A DNA stretch of 32,706 nucleotides from DAOTYX01 sp034434635 (lineage in GTDB: Bacteria > Chloroflexota > Anaerolineae > B4-G1 > DUEL01), in assembly GCA_034434635.1 (NCBI GenBank), contig DAOTYX010000034.1:1-32706 (forward strand), given 5' to 3'. The first letter of the stretch is position 1, and every line of letters starts with the position of its first letter. A program made the position numbers and the translations under genes. Positions 15,097 to 22,396 of this stretch are shown here, in pieces. The notes under the pieces were generated by a model. The model was not told where the DNA came from, ran no database searches, and saw only the letters and a program-made list of their open reading frames with translations.

Positions 15097-16317
15097 ATGG
15101 CTGAGGAACCGCGCCCCCCTGCATCCGAAGAACCCCGCTTCTGCCCGGCCTGCGGCGCGCGGGTGGCCGCGCGTGCGACCACCTGCCTGATGTGCGGGGC
15201 GCCGCTCACCGGAGGAGAGGAGGAGGAAGCCGCACCCCAGCGCCCGCCGGTCCGGCAGGCATCCCACCTGTGGTTCTGGCTGGCTGTCGTCGCCGCGGTC
15301 GCACTGGTGGGCACCGTGGGGGTCACGCTCCTGCGGCCGCTCCTGCTCCCCCCCGCCATTTCACCCACACCCACCGCCACACATAGCCGCCCAACGACGC
15401 CTCCCACCGCCACCCCACCCGTGACCTCGACCCCCACTCCCACAGCCACGCCCCTCCCGCCGCGCGCCCATCAGGTGCAGCCTGGCGAGACGCTCTCTGA
15501 CATCGCCGTGTTCTACGAGACCACCGTGGAGGAGATTCTGGCGCTCAACCCGAACGTCACGCCGGAACTGCTGCAGCCGGGCCAGGTGTTGCTGATCCCC
15601 CCCATCGTCCCAACACCGACCCCTACCCGGACGCCCGGACCGGCTGGCCCCACTCCCACGGCGGGCGGCTACGTCATCCACGTGGTCGGGCCGGGCGAGA
15701 CGCTCATCTCCATCGCCGCCCAGTACAGCGTCACCGTCGCCCTGATCCGGGCCGCCAACCCTGACATCCCCGTCGGCTCCGACATCCTGCGGCCCAATCA
15801 GTCGCTGATCATCCCGGTGGGCACGCCGATGCCCACCCCAACCCCCACGCCTAATCCCAACGCCACGCCAACGCCCCTGCCCCCCTATCCCCCACCGACG
15901 CTGCTCACCCCCGCCGACGGGGCCACCTTCGGCGGGCCGGAGGCCGTCATCGTGCTGCAATGGACCGCTGTGGGCCTTCTGCGCGCCAACGAATGGTACG
16001 AACTGCGCCTGACGCGGCCCGGCCACGAACCTGTCGTCGTGCGCACCTGGTCCACCGCCTACCGCGTGCCTGCTGACCTCTATCCGGCGGACAGCGCCGC
16101 CCGCGAGTTCCGCTGGCAGGTGCGCGTGGTGCGACGTGTGGGGGATACCGAAGTCTATGAGCGGGCCTCGGAACCCGGCGAGGTGCGCACTTTTCTGTGG
16201 CTGGCGGTCACGCCCACCCCGCTTTCCCCTTCCGCCCTCCATCCGCAACCCCTTTGTAACCGTGACCTATTGACTTTGCACCCGTTGTCTGCTACAATCT
16301 TACAGCAAAGGGGGTAG
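15097..16317 (+). CDS. Zinc ribbon-TM-double LysM membrane protein
   Basis: A 406-residue protein with a cytoplasmic N-terminal zinc ribbon (C16-x2-C19, C30-x2-C33), one TM helix (about 57-80), a Pro/Thr linker, LysM 1 (about 124-168, HQVQPGETLSDIAVFYETT), a second linker, LysM 2 (about 192-240, IHVVGPGETLISIAAQYSVT), another linker and a beta-sandwich, fibronectin-like domain (about 263-370). LysM modules bind N-acetylglucosamine polymers, so the outside part should hold peptidoglycan while the ribbon is inside. The ATG at 15097 has an AAGG site. The last ~30 residues, after VTPTPLSP, look unlike a domain and overlap the promoter of the next gene. A single-base shift would stop near 16257, so the natural end may be shorter. 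Confidence 0.88.
   Translation: MAEEPRPPASEEPRFCPACGARVAARATTCLMCGAPLTGGEEEEAAPQRPPVRQASHLWFWLAVVAAVALVGTVGVTLLRPLLLPPAISPTPTATHSRPTTPPTATPPVTSTPTPTATPLPPRAHQVQPGETLSDIAVFYETTVEEILALNPNVTPELLQPGQVLLIPPIVPTPTPTRTPGPAGPTPTAGGYVIHVVGPGETLISIAAQYSVTVALIRAANPDIPVGSDILRPNQSLIIPVGTPMPTPTPTPNPNATPTPLPPYPPPTLLTPADGATFGGPEAVIVLQWTAVGLLRANEWYELRLTRPGHEPVVVRTWSTAYRVPADLYPADSAAREFRWQVRVVRRVGDTEVYERASEPGEVRTFLWLAVTPTPLSPSALHPQPLCNRDLLTLHPLSATILQQRG
16270..16298 (+). promoter_or_regulatory. Promoter of the lipoprotein gene, inside the LysM gene 3' end
   Basis: TTGACT (16270-16275) and TACAAT (16293-16298) are each one mismatch from consensus with a 17-bp spacer. Predicted transcription starts near 16305, giving a leader of about 220 nt before the ATG at 16525. 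Confidence 0.75.
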
Positions 16318-16524
16318 TTGACCTCGCCTTTTTCTCTCCCCACAGAGCACGGACCGTTTTTTCCCCTGCAGGGTGAGAAGACCCCTTCCGTTGAAGGAGG
16401 TGATGCCATAGTTCCAGACGCCTGACGATTGGACGTAAACCGGGCATTCGTGGCTGGCGGATAAACCCATCTTCCAGGAGAGGACTCTGCCGGCGCAAAG
16501 AAGCCAGAAACTGAAAGGAGTAAG
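16318..16524 (+). promoter_or_regulatory. Long structured 5' leader with an orphan ribosome-binding site
   Basis: The leader contains a perfect 11-nt anti-SD complement AAGGAGGTGAT (16394-16404) that is not followed by a normal gene; the only ATG there reads ATG-CCA-TAG (16403-16411). A composite stem pairs TGGCT with AGCCA and GGCGG with CTGCC across 16451-16506, just ahead of the real Shine-Dalgarno AAAGGAG (16514-16520). It may be a regulatory leader. I could not match it to a known riboswitch class. Confidence 0.45.
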
Positions 16525-17295
16525 ATGAAGTACCGATTCTTGGGCATAGCCATAGCCCTTGTGGTTATGGCCACACTGGCCTGCGGCGTGAACATCAACA
16601 CAGGACAAACGCCGACAGGCACCGAGGCTGGGCCGACCCGGCCCGCACCGTCCACGGAAGCCCCGCCGGCAAATCCAACGGTGCCTCCACCCCCACCTCC
16701 CCCGCCGGCAAATCCAACGGTGCCTCCACCCCCACCTCCCCCGCCAGCGACGACTGTGCCAGGCGGCGGTGGCGGCGGCACCGCCACGGTCGTCCTGCAG
16801 AACAACACCAACCAGGCCATCTTCTACGTCTACATCTCCCCCACCAGCAGCACTACCTGGGGGGATGACATGCTCGGGGCGGCCACCATCCCCGCCGGCG
16901 GCTCCTACACCTTCAACGTCCCCGCCGGGGACTACGACCTGCGCGCTGACTTCAGCGACCACACCGTCGCCGACCAGCGCATGGGCGTCAACCTCAGCGG
17001 CACCTACAACTGGACCATCTCCGGCGGTGGCGGTGGTGGTGGCGGCGGTAACGCCACGATTGTCCTCCACAACAACTCTGGCCAGACCGTCTTCTACGCT
17101 TACATCTCTCCTTGTAGCGACTCCACATGGGGAAACGATGACCTGGGGAGCAGCACCGTGCCCAGCGGCGGCACCTTCAACTTCACGGTCCCCGCTGGTT
17201 GCTACGACATGAAGGCGGAGGACGCCAGCCACAACATCATTGACGTCGAGATGGGCATCAACGTCAGCGGGACGTACAACTGGAACGTGCCCTGA
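16525..17295 (+). CDS. Secreted lipoprotein with two beta-sandwich repeats
   Basis: A 256-residue protein. The N-terminus MKYRFLGIAIALVVMATLACG is a lipoprotein signal peptide with lipobox LAC and lipidated Cys20. Next comes a Pro-rich linker with two identical 13-residue units (ANPTV followed by eight prolines), a GGGGGG hinge, repeat domain 1 (about 86-167), a nine-glycine hinge and repeat domain 2 (about 177-256). Both domains share the pattern A(T)(I/V)VL(Q/H)NN...(I/V)FY(V/A)YISP...TWG(D/N)D.LG...(I/V)P(A/S)GG...F.VPAG.YD(L/M)(R/K)A...G(V/I)N(L/V)SGTYNW. The domains are secreted beta-sandwich-like repeats of no known function to me. Domain 2 alone has two extra Cys, which may form a disulfide. 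Own promoter and leader upstream; not part of the preceding operon. Confidence 0.85.
   Translation: MKYRFLGIAIALVVMATLACGVNINTGQTPTGTEAGPTRPAPSTEAPPANPTVPPPPPPPPANPTVPPPPPPPPATTVPGGGGGGTATVVLQNNTNQAIFYVYISPTSSTTWGDDMLGAATIPAGGSYTFNVPAGDYDLRADFSDHTVADQRMGVNLSGTYNWTISGGGGGGGGGNATIVLHNNSGQTVFYAYISPCSDSTWGNDDLGSSTVPSGGTFNFTVPAGCYDMKAEDASHNIIDVEMGINVSGTYNWNVP
16665..16742 (+). repeat. 39-bp direct repeat encoding a proline-rich linker
   Basis: Two adjacent, nearly identical 39-bp units encode ANPTV plus eight prolines each. The near identity at the DNA level points to a recent duplication. Confidence 0.8.
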
Positions 17296-17338
17296 TCGTA
17301 ACTGTTCAGGGCTTCCACCCGTCATCGTGAGGGCACGA

Positions 17339-17405
17339 AGGGGCGACCGGGCGGGTCGCCCCTACACCACCTCCGAAACAACGTGGGCGACCCGGCGGGT
17401 CGCCC
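17339..17405. repeat. Two REP-like palindromes between convergent genes
   Basis: Palindrome 1 pairs AGGGGCGACC (17339-17348) with GGTCGCCCCT (17354-17363). Palindrome 2 pairs GGGCGACCC (17385-17393) with GGGTCGCCC (17397-17405). They share their core with 1151-1177. They fill most of the 116-bp gap between the convergent lipoprotein and nfnB genes and may serve both as a transcription barrier. Confidence 0.8.
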
Positions 17406-17411
17406 CAGTAC

Positions 17412-18863
17412 CTACCAGCCCGTGCTTTCCCCCATCAGGAAGCGGTGCATGTCGGCGGCGGCGCGCTTGCCGGCACCCATCGCGCTGACCACCGTGGCCG
17501 CGCCGGTGACCACGTCCCCGCCAGCCCATACCCGCGGCTGCGTCGTCCGACCGGTCTGCTCATCGGCGACCACCGTGCCGTGCTTCGTCCGCTGCAACCC
17601 CTCGGCGTCCACGAAGACCAGCGGGTTGGGGCTGGTACCCAGGGCAAAGATGACCGTGTCCACCGCCATATCGAACTCGGAGCCGGGGATCGGCACCGGC
17701 GAACGGCGCCCGGAGGCATCCGGCTCTCCCAACTGCATGCGGATGCAGCGCATCCCGCGCACGTTGCCGCGCTCGTCGCCGTAGATCTCCACCGGGTTGG
17801 TCAGAAAGTCGAAGATGACCCCTTCCTCCTCAGCGTGGTGGACCTCTTCGGCGCGCGCGGGCACCTCCTCGTGGGAGCGGCGATAGACGATGTGCACCTC
17901 GCCAGCCGGTTCGCCCGTCTTCTGGGCCTGGAGCCGCTGCAACCGCAGGCTGCAGCGCGCGGCGTCCATCGCCACGTTCCCCGCGCCGATGACGGCCACG
18001 GCCCTGCCCACTTTGACCGGCGTGTCGTACTCGGGGAACAGGTAGCCCTTCATCAGGTTGACACGGGTCAGGAACTCGTTGGCCGACAGGACCCCGTTGT
18101 AGTTGATGCCCGGGATGCGCATGAAGGAGGGCAGCCCGGCGCCGGTGCCCAGGAAGACCGCATCGTACTCCGCCAGCAGTTCGCTCAACGTGAGCGTGCG
18201 GCCCACGACGTAGTCGGTGTGGATCTCGATGCCCAGACACTCCACGGCGTAATCAATCTCGCCCCGCACCACGCTCTTGGGCAGACGGAACTCGGGGATG
18301 CCGTAGATGAGCACCCCGCCGGGGGTGTGCAACGACTCGAACATCGTCACCCGATGCCCCTCGCGGCCCAGGTCCACCGCGCAGGTCAGCCCGGCCGGCC
18401 CTGTACCCACGATGGCCACCCGCTTGCCTGTCAAAGGGTGGGCCTCAAGGGGACAGGAGCGCGCCGCCAGTTCGTAGTCACCCACGAACCGCTCCAGGCG
18501 GCCGATGGCCACCGGTTCCCCTTTCCTGCCCAACACGCAGCGGGCCTCACACTGCACCTCCTGCGGGCAGACGCGGCCGCAGATGGCCGGCAGGCCGTTC
18601 TTGACCTTCATCGCCCGTACCGCCCCTTCCATATCCCCTTCGCGGAGGGCGCGGATGAACTGCGGGATAAGCACCCCCACGGGACAGCCCTCGACACAAT
18701 GGGGCCGGGCGCATTGCAGGCAACGGTCGGCCTCCTGCTGGGCCAGTTCCGCCGTGAAGCCCAGGGCGACCTCGTTGAAATTGCCGCCGCGCACCACGGG
18801 GTCCTGCGCAGGCATCTCCTGGCGGGGGATCCTGGTGCGTTCCTTCTGCGTCAGGCTAGCCAC
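17412..18863 (-). CDS. NfnB/GltD-like FAD and iron-sulfur subunit of ferredoxin:NADP oxidoreductase
   Basis: A 483-residue flavoprotein with an N-terminal iron-sulfur domain holding Cys48, 51, 56, 60 (CLQCARPHCVEGC) and Cys95, 99, 105, 109 (CGRVCPQEVQCEARC), then an FAD site GTGPAGLTCAVDL (153-165), and a second nucleotide site GAGNVAMDAARC for NADPH. It ends with the family's GGDVVTGAATVVSAMGAGKRAA. Alone this resembles glutamate synthase small chain, but no large chain is present and the next upstream gene encodes the FNR-like partner, so the pair fits NfnAB, which reversibly couples NADH, NADPH and ferredoxin. The GTG at 18863 (MASLTQKERTRIPRQ) has AAGGAGG 6 nt upstream and overlaps the partner gene by 8 nt. 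An alternative is the sulfide dehydrogenase (SudAB) activity of the same family. Confidence 0.92.
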   Translation of the reverse strand: MASLTQKERTRIPRQEMPAQDPVVRGGNFNEVALGFTAELAQQEADRCLQCARPHCVEGCPVGVLIPQFIRALREGDMEGAVRAMKVKNGLPAICGRVCPQEVQCEARCVLGRKGEPVAIGRLERFVGDYELAARSCPLEAHPLTGKRVAIVGTGPAGLTCAVDLGREGHRVTMFESLHTPGGVLIYGIPEFRLPKSVVRGEIDYAVECLGIEIHTDYVVGRTLTLSELLAEYDAVFLGTGAGLPSFMRIPGINYNGVLSANEFLTRVNLMKGYLFPEYDTPVKVGRAVAVIGAGNVAMDAARCSLRLQRLQAQKTGEPAGEVHIVYRRSHEEVPARAEEVHHAEEEGVIFDFLTNPVEIYGDERGNVRGMRCIRMQLGEPDASGRRSPVPIPGSEFDMAVDTVIFALGTSPNPLVFVDAEGLQRTKHGTVVADEQTGRTTQPRVWAGGDVVTGAATVVSAMGAGKRAAADMHRFLMGESTGW

Positions 18864-19713
18864 GGTTTGCCTCCTTGTCCAGTTGACACTCGTGTTGCCA
18901 CCGCTCGACCGCCAGCGCCTCCTCGGTGCGGTAGAACTGCTGGCGGGCCAGCAGGTTGTTCCAGTCCACCTTGTGTGCGTCGAACTCCGGACCGTCCACG
19001 CAGACGAACCGCGCGCCCTCGTCCAGCAAGACCCGGCAACCGCCACACATCCCCGTGCCGTCAATCATGATCGTGTTCAGGCTGACGACGGTGGGCACCT
19101 TGTAGGGCTGAGTGGTCAGCGAGACGAACTTCATCATAATCGCCGGGCCGATGGCCCAGACGCGGGCGATCTCCTTTCCCCGCGCCTCCAGCAGTTCCTT
19201 GAGCGGCTCGGTCACCAGGGCTTTGCGCCCGTAGGAACCGTCATCGGTGCAGACGATGAGCTCATCGGAGACGGCGCGCATGCGCTCCTCCCAGAACAGG
19301 AGGTCGCGGGTGCGCGCGCCGATGATCGAGATCACCCGGTTACCCGCCTCTTTGAGCGCCCGGGCGATGGGGTAGATCGGGGCGATGCCCACCCCGCCGC
19401 CGACGCAGACGACTGTGCCGTACTTCTCGATCTCGGTGGGGTGGCCCAGCGGACCGGCGACCGTGGCGAAGCCATCCCCTGGCTCCAACGTGCCCATCTC
19501 CATCGTGGACTTGCCCACCTCCTGGAAGATGAGCGTGATGGTGCCCGCTTGGCGGTCGAAGTCGGCGATGGTCAACGGGATGCGCTCGCTGTGCTCGCCG
19601 ATGCGCACGATGACGAACTGCCCGGCCTGCGCCTTGCGCGCCACCTGGGGGACCTCCACCACCATGAGCTTGGTCACGTCGCTGAGAACCTGTTTCTCCA
19701 GAATCTTGTACAC
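18856..19713 (-). CDS. NfnA-like FAD/NAD(H)-binding subunit with [2Fe-2S] cluster
   Basis: A 285-residue ferredoxin-NADP reductase-like protein. The FAD-binding barrel has ERIPLTIADFD (43-53); the NAD(H) domain has CVGGGVGIAPIYPIARAL (103-120). A C-terminal [2Fe-2S] site is formed by Asp218, Cys223, Cys226 and Cys238 in IDGTGMCGGCRVLLDEGARFVCVDGPEFD, the arrangement seen in NfnA and dihydroorotate dehydrogenase electron-transfer subunits. The GTG at 19713 (MYKILEKQVL) is preceded by AGGAGG at 6 nt; an ATG at 19761 would add 16 unconserved residues overlapping the promoter. First gene of the two-gene operon. Confidence 0.91.
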   Translation of the reverse strand: MYKILEKQVLSDVTKLMVVEVPQVARKAQAGQFVIVRIGEHSERIPLTIADFDRQAGTITLIFQEVGKSTMEMGTLEPGDGFATVAGPLGHPTEIEKYGTVVCVGGGVGIAPIYPIARALKEAGNRVISIIGARTRDLLFWEERMRAVSDELIVCTDDGSYGRKALVTEPLKELLEARGKEIARVWAIGPAIMMKFVSLTTQPYKVPTVVSLNTIMIDGTGMCGGCRVLLDEGARFVCVDGPEFDAHKVDWNNLLARQQFYRTEEALAVERWQHECQLDKEANRG

Positions 19714-19768
19714 TCCTGTCCTCCTGTTGTTGATGAGGGTGATCGCGCGTCCTGCACACACAGGCGAA

Positions 19769-19797
19769 AGGATAACTCAAAAGCGGCTGTTGGTCAA
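19769..19797 (-). promoter_or_regulatory. Promoter of the nfnAB operon
   Basis: On the minus strand, TTGACC (19797-19792) and TATCCT (19774-19769) are separated by 17 bp. It is well placed for the GTG at 19713, leaving a leader of about 50 nt. It overlaps the upstream in-frame start at 19761 and so supports the shorter start. Confidence 0.6.
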
Positions 19798-19825
19798 GTG
19801 GCAGTGGAGAGTGGTGGCACGGCCG

Positions 19826-19909
19826 GGAGACCCCGCCAACATCCGCGTAACCGTAGGGCGGCATCCCGATGCCGCCCCGCCCGGGCACAGTCCGGAGACC
19901 CCGCCAACA
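19826..19909. repeat. Palindrome flanked by 16-bp direct repeats
   Basis: GGAGACCCCGCCAACA occurs at 19826-19841 and again at 19894-19909. Between the copies lies a 22-bp palindrome, GGGCGGCATC / GATGCCGCCC with a 2-nt loop (19856-19877). The layout resembles a small inserted palindrome with flanking duplication or a segmental duplication. No gene is affected. Confidence 0.7.
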
Positions 19910-19928
19910 GCAATGGGAGACTGCCGAT

Positions 19929-19957
19929 TTGTGACCTTGCTCATTGCCGGGTATAAT
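19929..19957 (+). promoter_or_regulatory. Promoter of the ABC-transporter gene run
   Basis: TTGTGA (19929-19934) with a 17-bp spacer and a perfect TATAAT (19952-19957). Predicted start near 19964 leaves only about 11 nt before the ATG at 19975, so the message has a very short leader. GAGG at 19964-19967 is the only ribosome-binding-like sequence. Confidence 0.75.
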
Positions 19958-19974
19958 GTAGCCGAGGCACCCAA

Positions 19975-20910
19975 ATGATCCAGACCATCAACCTGACCAA
20001 ACAGTTCGACGGCTTCGTGGCTGTCAGGGGCATCTCCCTCTCCATCGCCCCTGGGGAGATTCTGGCCTTGCTGGGACCAAACGGCGCAGGCAAGACCACC
20101 ACCGTGCGCATGCTCGCCGCCATCCTTATGCCAACCGATGGGCAGGCGCTGGTGAACGGCTACGACGTGCGGGAGGAACCGACCCGCGTCCGCCAGGCCG
20201 TGGGCCTGCTGACCGAGTACCCCGGCCTCTATCTGCGCATGCGCGGCGGGGAGTATCTGCACTTCTTCGGGCGCATCTACGGGTTGGACGCGGCGACCCG
20301 CGAGCGGCGCGGCCGGCAACTGCTGGAACAGTTCGACATGCCGGAGGCCTGGGACCGGCGCATCGGCGAATACTCCAAGGGTATGCAGCAGAAACTCGCC
20401 CTCGCCCGCGCCCTGCTGCACGACCCGCCTGTCCTGCTGCTGGACGAGCCGACCTCGGCGATGGACCCCTACAGCGCCAAACTGGTGCGGGACACGATCC
20501 TCTCCCTGCAGGACCAGCGACGCGCGATCCTGGTCTGTACCCACAACCTGGCCGAGGCGGAAATGCTGGCCGATCGGCTGGCCATCATCGCCAGGGGACA
20601 ACTGGTGGCTACTGGAACCGCCGCCGAACTGAAACGCGCTCTGGTCGGCCCGCCGATGATGGAGTTGCGCTTCAACGGTACGGCGACGGCGGTGCAGACG
20701 GTGGTCGCCCGCTTCGCCCGCGTGGTGCACCAGGAGGACAACCGGCTGACCTACGAGGTGGAGAGACCGGAACGGACAAACCCGCTCCTGTTGCGCGCAC
20801 TGGTCGAGGCTGGCGTGGAGGTCGTGGCGCTGAACGAGCGGGAACAGAGCCTGGAATCCGTCTATCTGCGGGCCGTGGCCACACACACCGACACGCCGAC
20901 GGAGGCATAG
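19975..20910 (+). CDS. ABC transporter ATP-binding protein (NatA/CcmA-like)
   Basis: A 311-residue ATPase. Walker A GPNGAGKTT (34-42), signature YSKGM (133-137, in place of LSGGQ), Walker B LLLDEP (154-159) and switch His in CTHN (about 189-192). The YSKGM signature and the position before an ABC-2 permease gene are typical of NatA-type exporters. Residues from about 223 onward form an extra C-terminal domain. It is the first gene of a seven-gene run, and its stop abuts the permease ATG (TAGATG). Substrate unknown. Confidence 0.93.
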   Translation: MIQTINLTKQFDGFVAVRGISLSIAPGEILALLGPNGAGKTTTVRMLAAILMPTDGQALVNGYDVREEPTRVRQAVGLLTEYPGLYLRMRGGEYLHFFGRIYGLDAATRERRGRQLLEQFDMPEAWDRRIGEYSKGMQQKLALARALLHDPPVLLLDEPTSAMDPYSAKLVRDTILSLQDQRRAILVCTHNLAEAEMLADRLAIIARGQLVATGTAAELKRALVGPPMMELRFNGTATAVQTVVARFARVVHQEDNRLTYEVERPERTNPLLLRALVEAGVEVVALNEREQSLESVYLRAVATHTDTPTEA

Positions 20911-22392
20911 ATGACGACCAGAGAACGGACACAAGCCCTCCGCGAGGAACTGAACATCGTGCTGACCCTGGCCCGGCGCGAGATCGTGGACGTCTTGCGC
21001 GACTGGCGGCTGGTGGCCCCCATCCTCATCCTCACCCTGATCTTCCCGGTCCTGGCCAACTTCACCGCCCGCGAACTGGTGAACTTCGCCAATCGGTACG
21101 GCGGCAACATCGTCGGGGAACGGATGCTACCCTTCCTGCTGATGGTGGTCGGTTTCTTCCCCATCTCCTTCTCGCTGATCATCGCCCTGGAGGCCTTCGC
21201 CGGCGAGAGGGAGAGGAAGAGCCTGGAGCCCCTGCTGGCCTCCCCGCTCTCCGACGTGCAGCTCTACCTGGGCAAGACGCTGGCCTCGATGATCCCCCCG
21301 CTCGCCGCCAGTTATCTCGGCGTCACCATCTACCTGATCGCGTTGCGCATCTTCCAGGGGTGGGAATTGCCCCCCCAACTGCTGATCCAGGTCCTGGCTC
21401 TGACCACCGCCGAAGGACTGGTGATGGTCTCCGGGGCAGTCATCGTCTCCAGCCAGACGACCAGTGTCCGCGCCGCCAACCTGCTGGCCAGTTTCATCAT
21501 CCTGCCGATGGCCTTCCTGGTACAGGGGGAGTCCATCATCATGTTCTGGGGCCAGTATGATACGCTGTGGGCCATCCTGGCTTTCCTGCTGGTGGTCAAC
21601 TTCCTGCTGGTGCGGATGGGCATCCGCCTGTTCAACCGCGAGGAACTGATGGGCCGCGAGATTGACGCCATCAACTGGAAGCGGCTGTGGGCCACCTTCC
21701 GCCGCTTCCTGCGGTGGGAGTGGTGGCTCTTCGGGCGCAGCCGGGAGGCGACGCCACGGGCATGGCGCTGGTGCGGCGTGCTGGCCGGCCTCTACCTGCG
21801 GGAGATGCCCGCCATCCTGCGCCGCTCTGGCCTGGCCGCTCTGGTCACCGTGGTGGGGTTGGTCGGCTCGTTCTTCGTCGGCTGGCATCTGGCCGTACAG
21901 CAACCCTTCCCCTTCATCACCGCTTTGATGGAAAGGTCTGGCGCGAGTCTCAGCGACGATGTGACCATCCTGACGCCGCTGGCCCTCCTGGGACATAACC
22001 TGCGCGCCCTGGTGTTGACGGCGCTCTTCGGGACCATCTCATTCGGCTCACTGGCTGTGGCGATCCTGATGATCAACCCCGTGCTTATCGCCTACCTGGC
22101 CATCCAGGTAGCCTGGGCCGGATACAGTCCATGGCTGTTCCTGCTGGCCTTCATCCTCCCGCACGGCGTGCTGGAACTGCCCGCCGCCATCCTGGCCACC
22201 ATCGTGGCGGTGCGGATGGGAGCCACTCTCGTCGCCCCGCCGCGCGGCATGACGGTCGGTGATGCCTGGGTGCAGGCCGTGGCCGACTTCGTCAAGATCT
22301 TCCTGGCCGTGGTCCTGCCGCTGTTGGCCGTGGCCGGATGGGTGGAGAGCGCCATCACCCCCCTGGTCGCCCTGCGCCTGCTGGGAGGATAG
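20911..22392 (+). CDS. ABC-2 permease fused to a SpoIIM-like (DUF95) domain
   Basis: A 493-residue membrane protein with two parts. Residues 1-245 are an ABC-2 permease: a TM helix near 35-52 (WRLVAPILILTLIFPVLANF), a group of helices, and the GERERKSLEPLLASPLSD motif (98-115) that such permeases place in their cytoplasmic loop. Residues about 285-493 match SpoIIM/DUF95: conserved HNLRALVLTALFGTISFG (362-379) and the PHGVLELPAAILA signature (417-429) with about five helices. Both parts come from one uninterrupted reading frame. SpoIIM is part of the spore engulfment machinery, but SpoIIM-like proteins also occur in non-sporulating bacteria. The ATG starts immediately at the ATPase stop. The fusion suggests a transporter with membrane-shaping or wall-linked function, but this is inference. 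Confidence 0.88.
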   Translation: MTTRERTQALREELNIVLTLARREIVDVLRDWRLVAPILILTLIFPVLANFTARELVNFANRYGGNIVGERMLPFLLMVVGFFPISFSLIIALEAFAGERERKSLEPLLASPLSDVQLYLGKTLASMIPPLAASYLGVTIYLIALRIFQGWELPPQLLIQVLALTTAEGLVMVSGAVIVSSQTTSVRAANLLASFIILPMAFLVQGESIIMFWGQYDTLWAILAFLLVVNFLLVRMGIRLFNREELMGREIDAINWKRLWATFRRFLRWEWWLFGRSREATPRAWRWCGVLAGLYLREMPAILRRSGLAALVTVVGLVGSFFVGWHLAVQQPFPFITALMERSGASLSDDVTILTPLALLGHNLRALVLTALFGTISFGSLAVAILMINPVLIAYLAIQVAWAGYSPWLFLLAFILPHGVLELPAAILATIVAVRMGATLVAPPRGMTVGDAWVQAVADFVKIFLAVVLPLLAVAGWVESAITPLVALRLLGG

Positions 22393-22396
22393 CCGC

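Noticed and set aside
17445..19070. Plus-strand open frame antisense to nfnAB
   Set aside because: His/Gly/Arg/Asp-rich shadow frame with no domain; the minus strand carries all flavin and iron-sulfur motifs with proper ribosome-binding sites.
20911..22392. Frameshift or gene-fusion artefact between ABC-2 and SpoIIM parts
   Set aside because: The frame is open without interruption and base composition is uniform across the junction, so the fusion appears genuine in this sequence.
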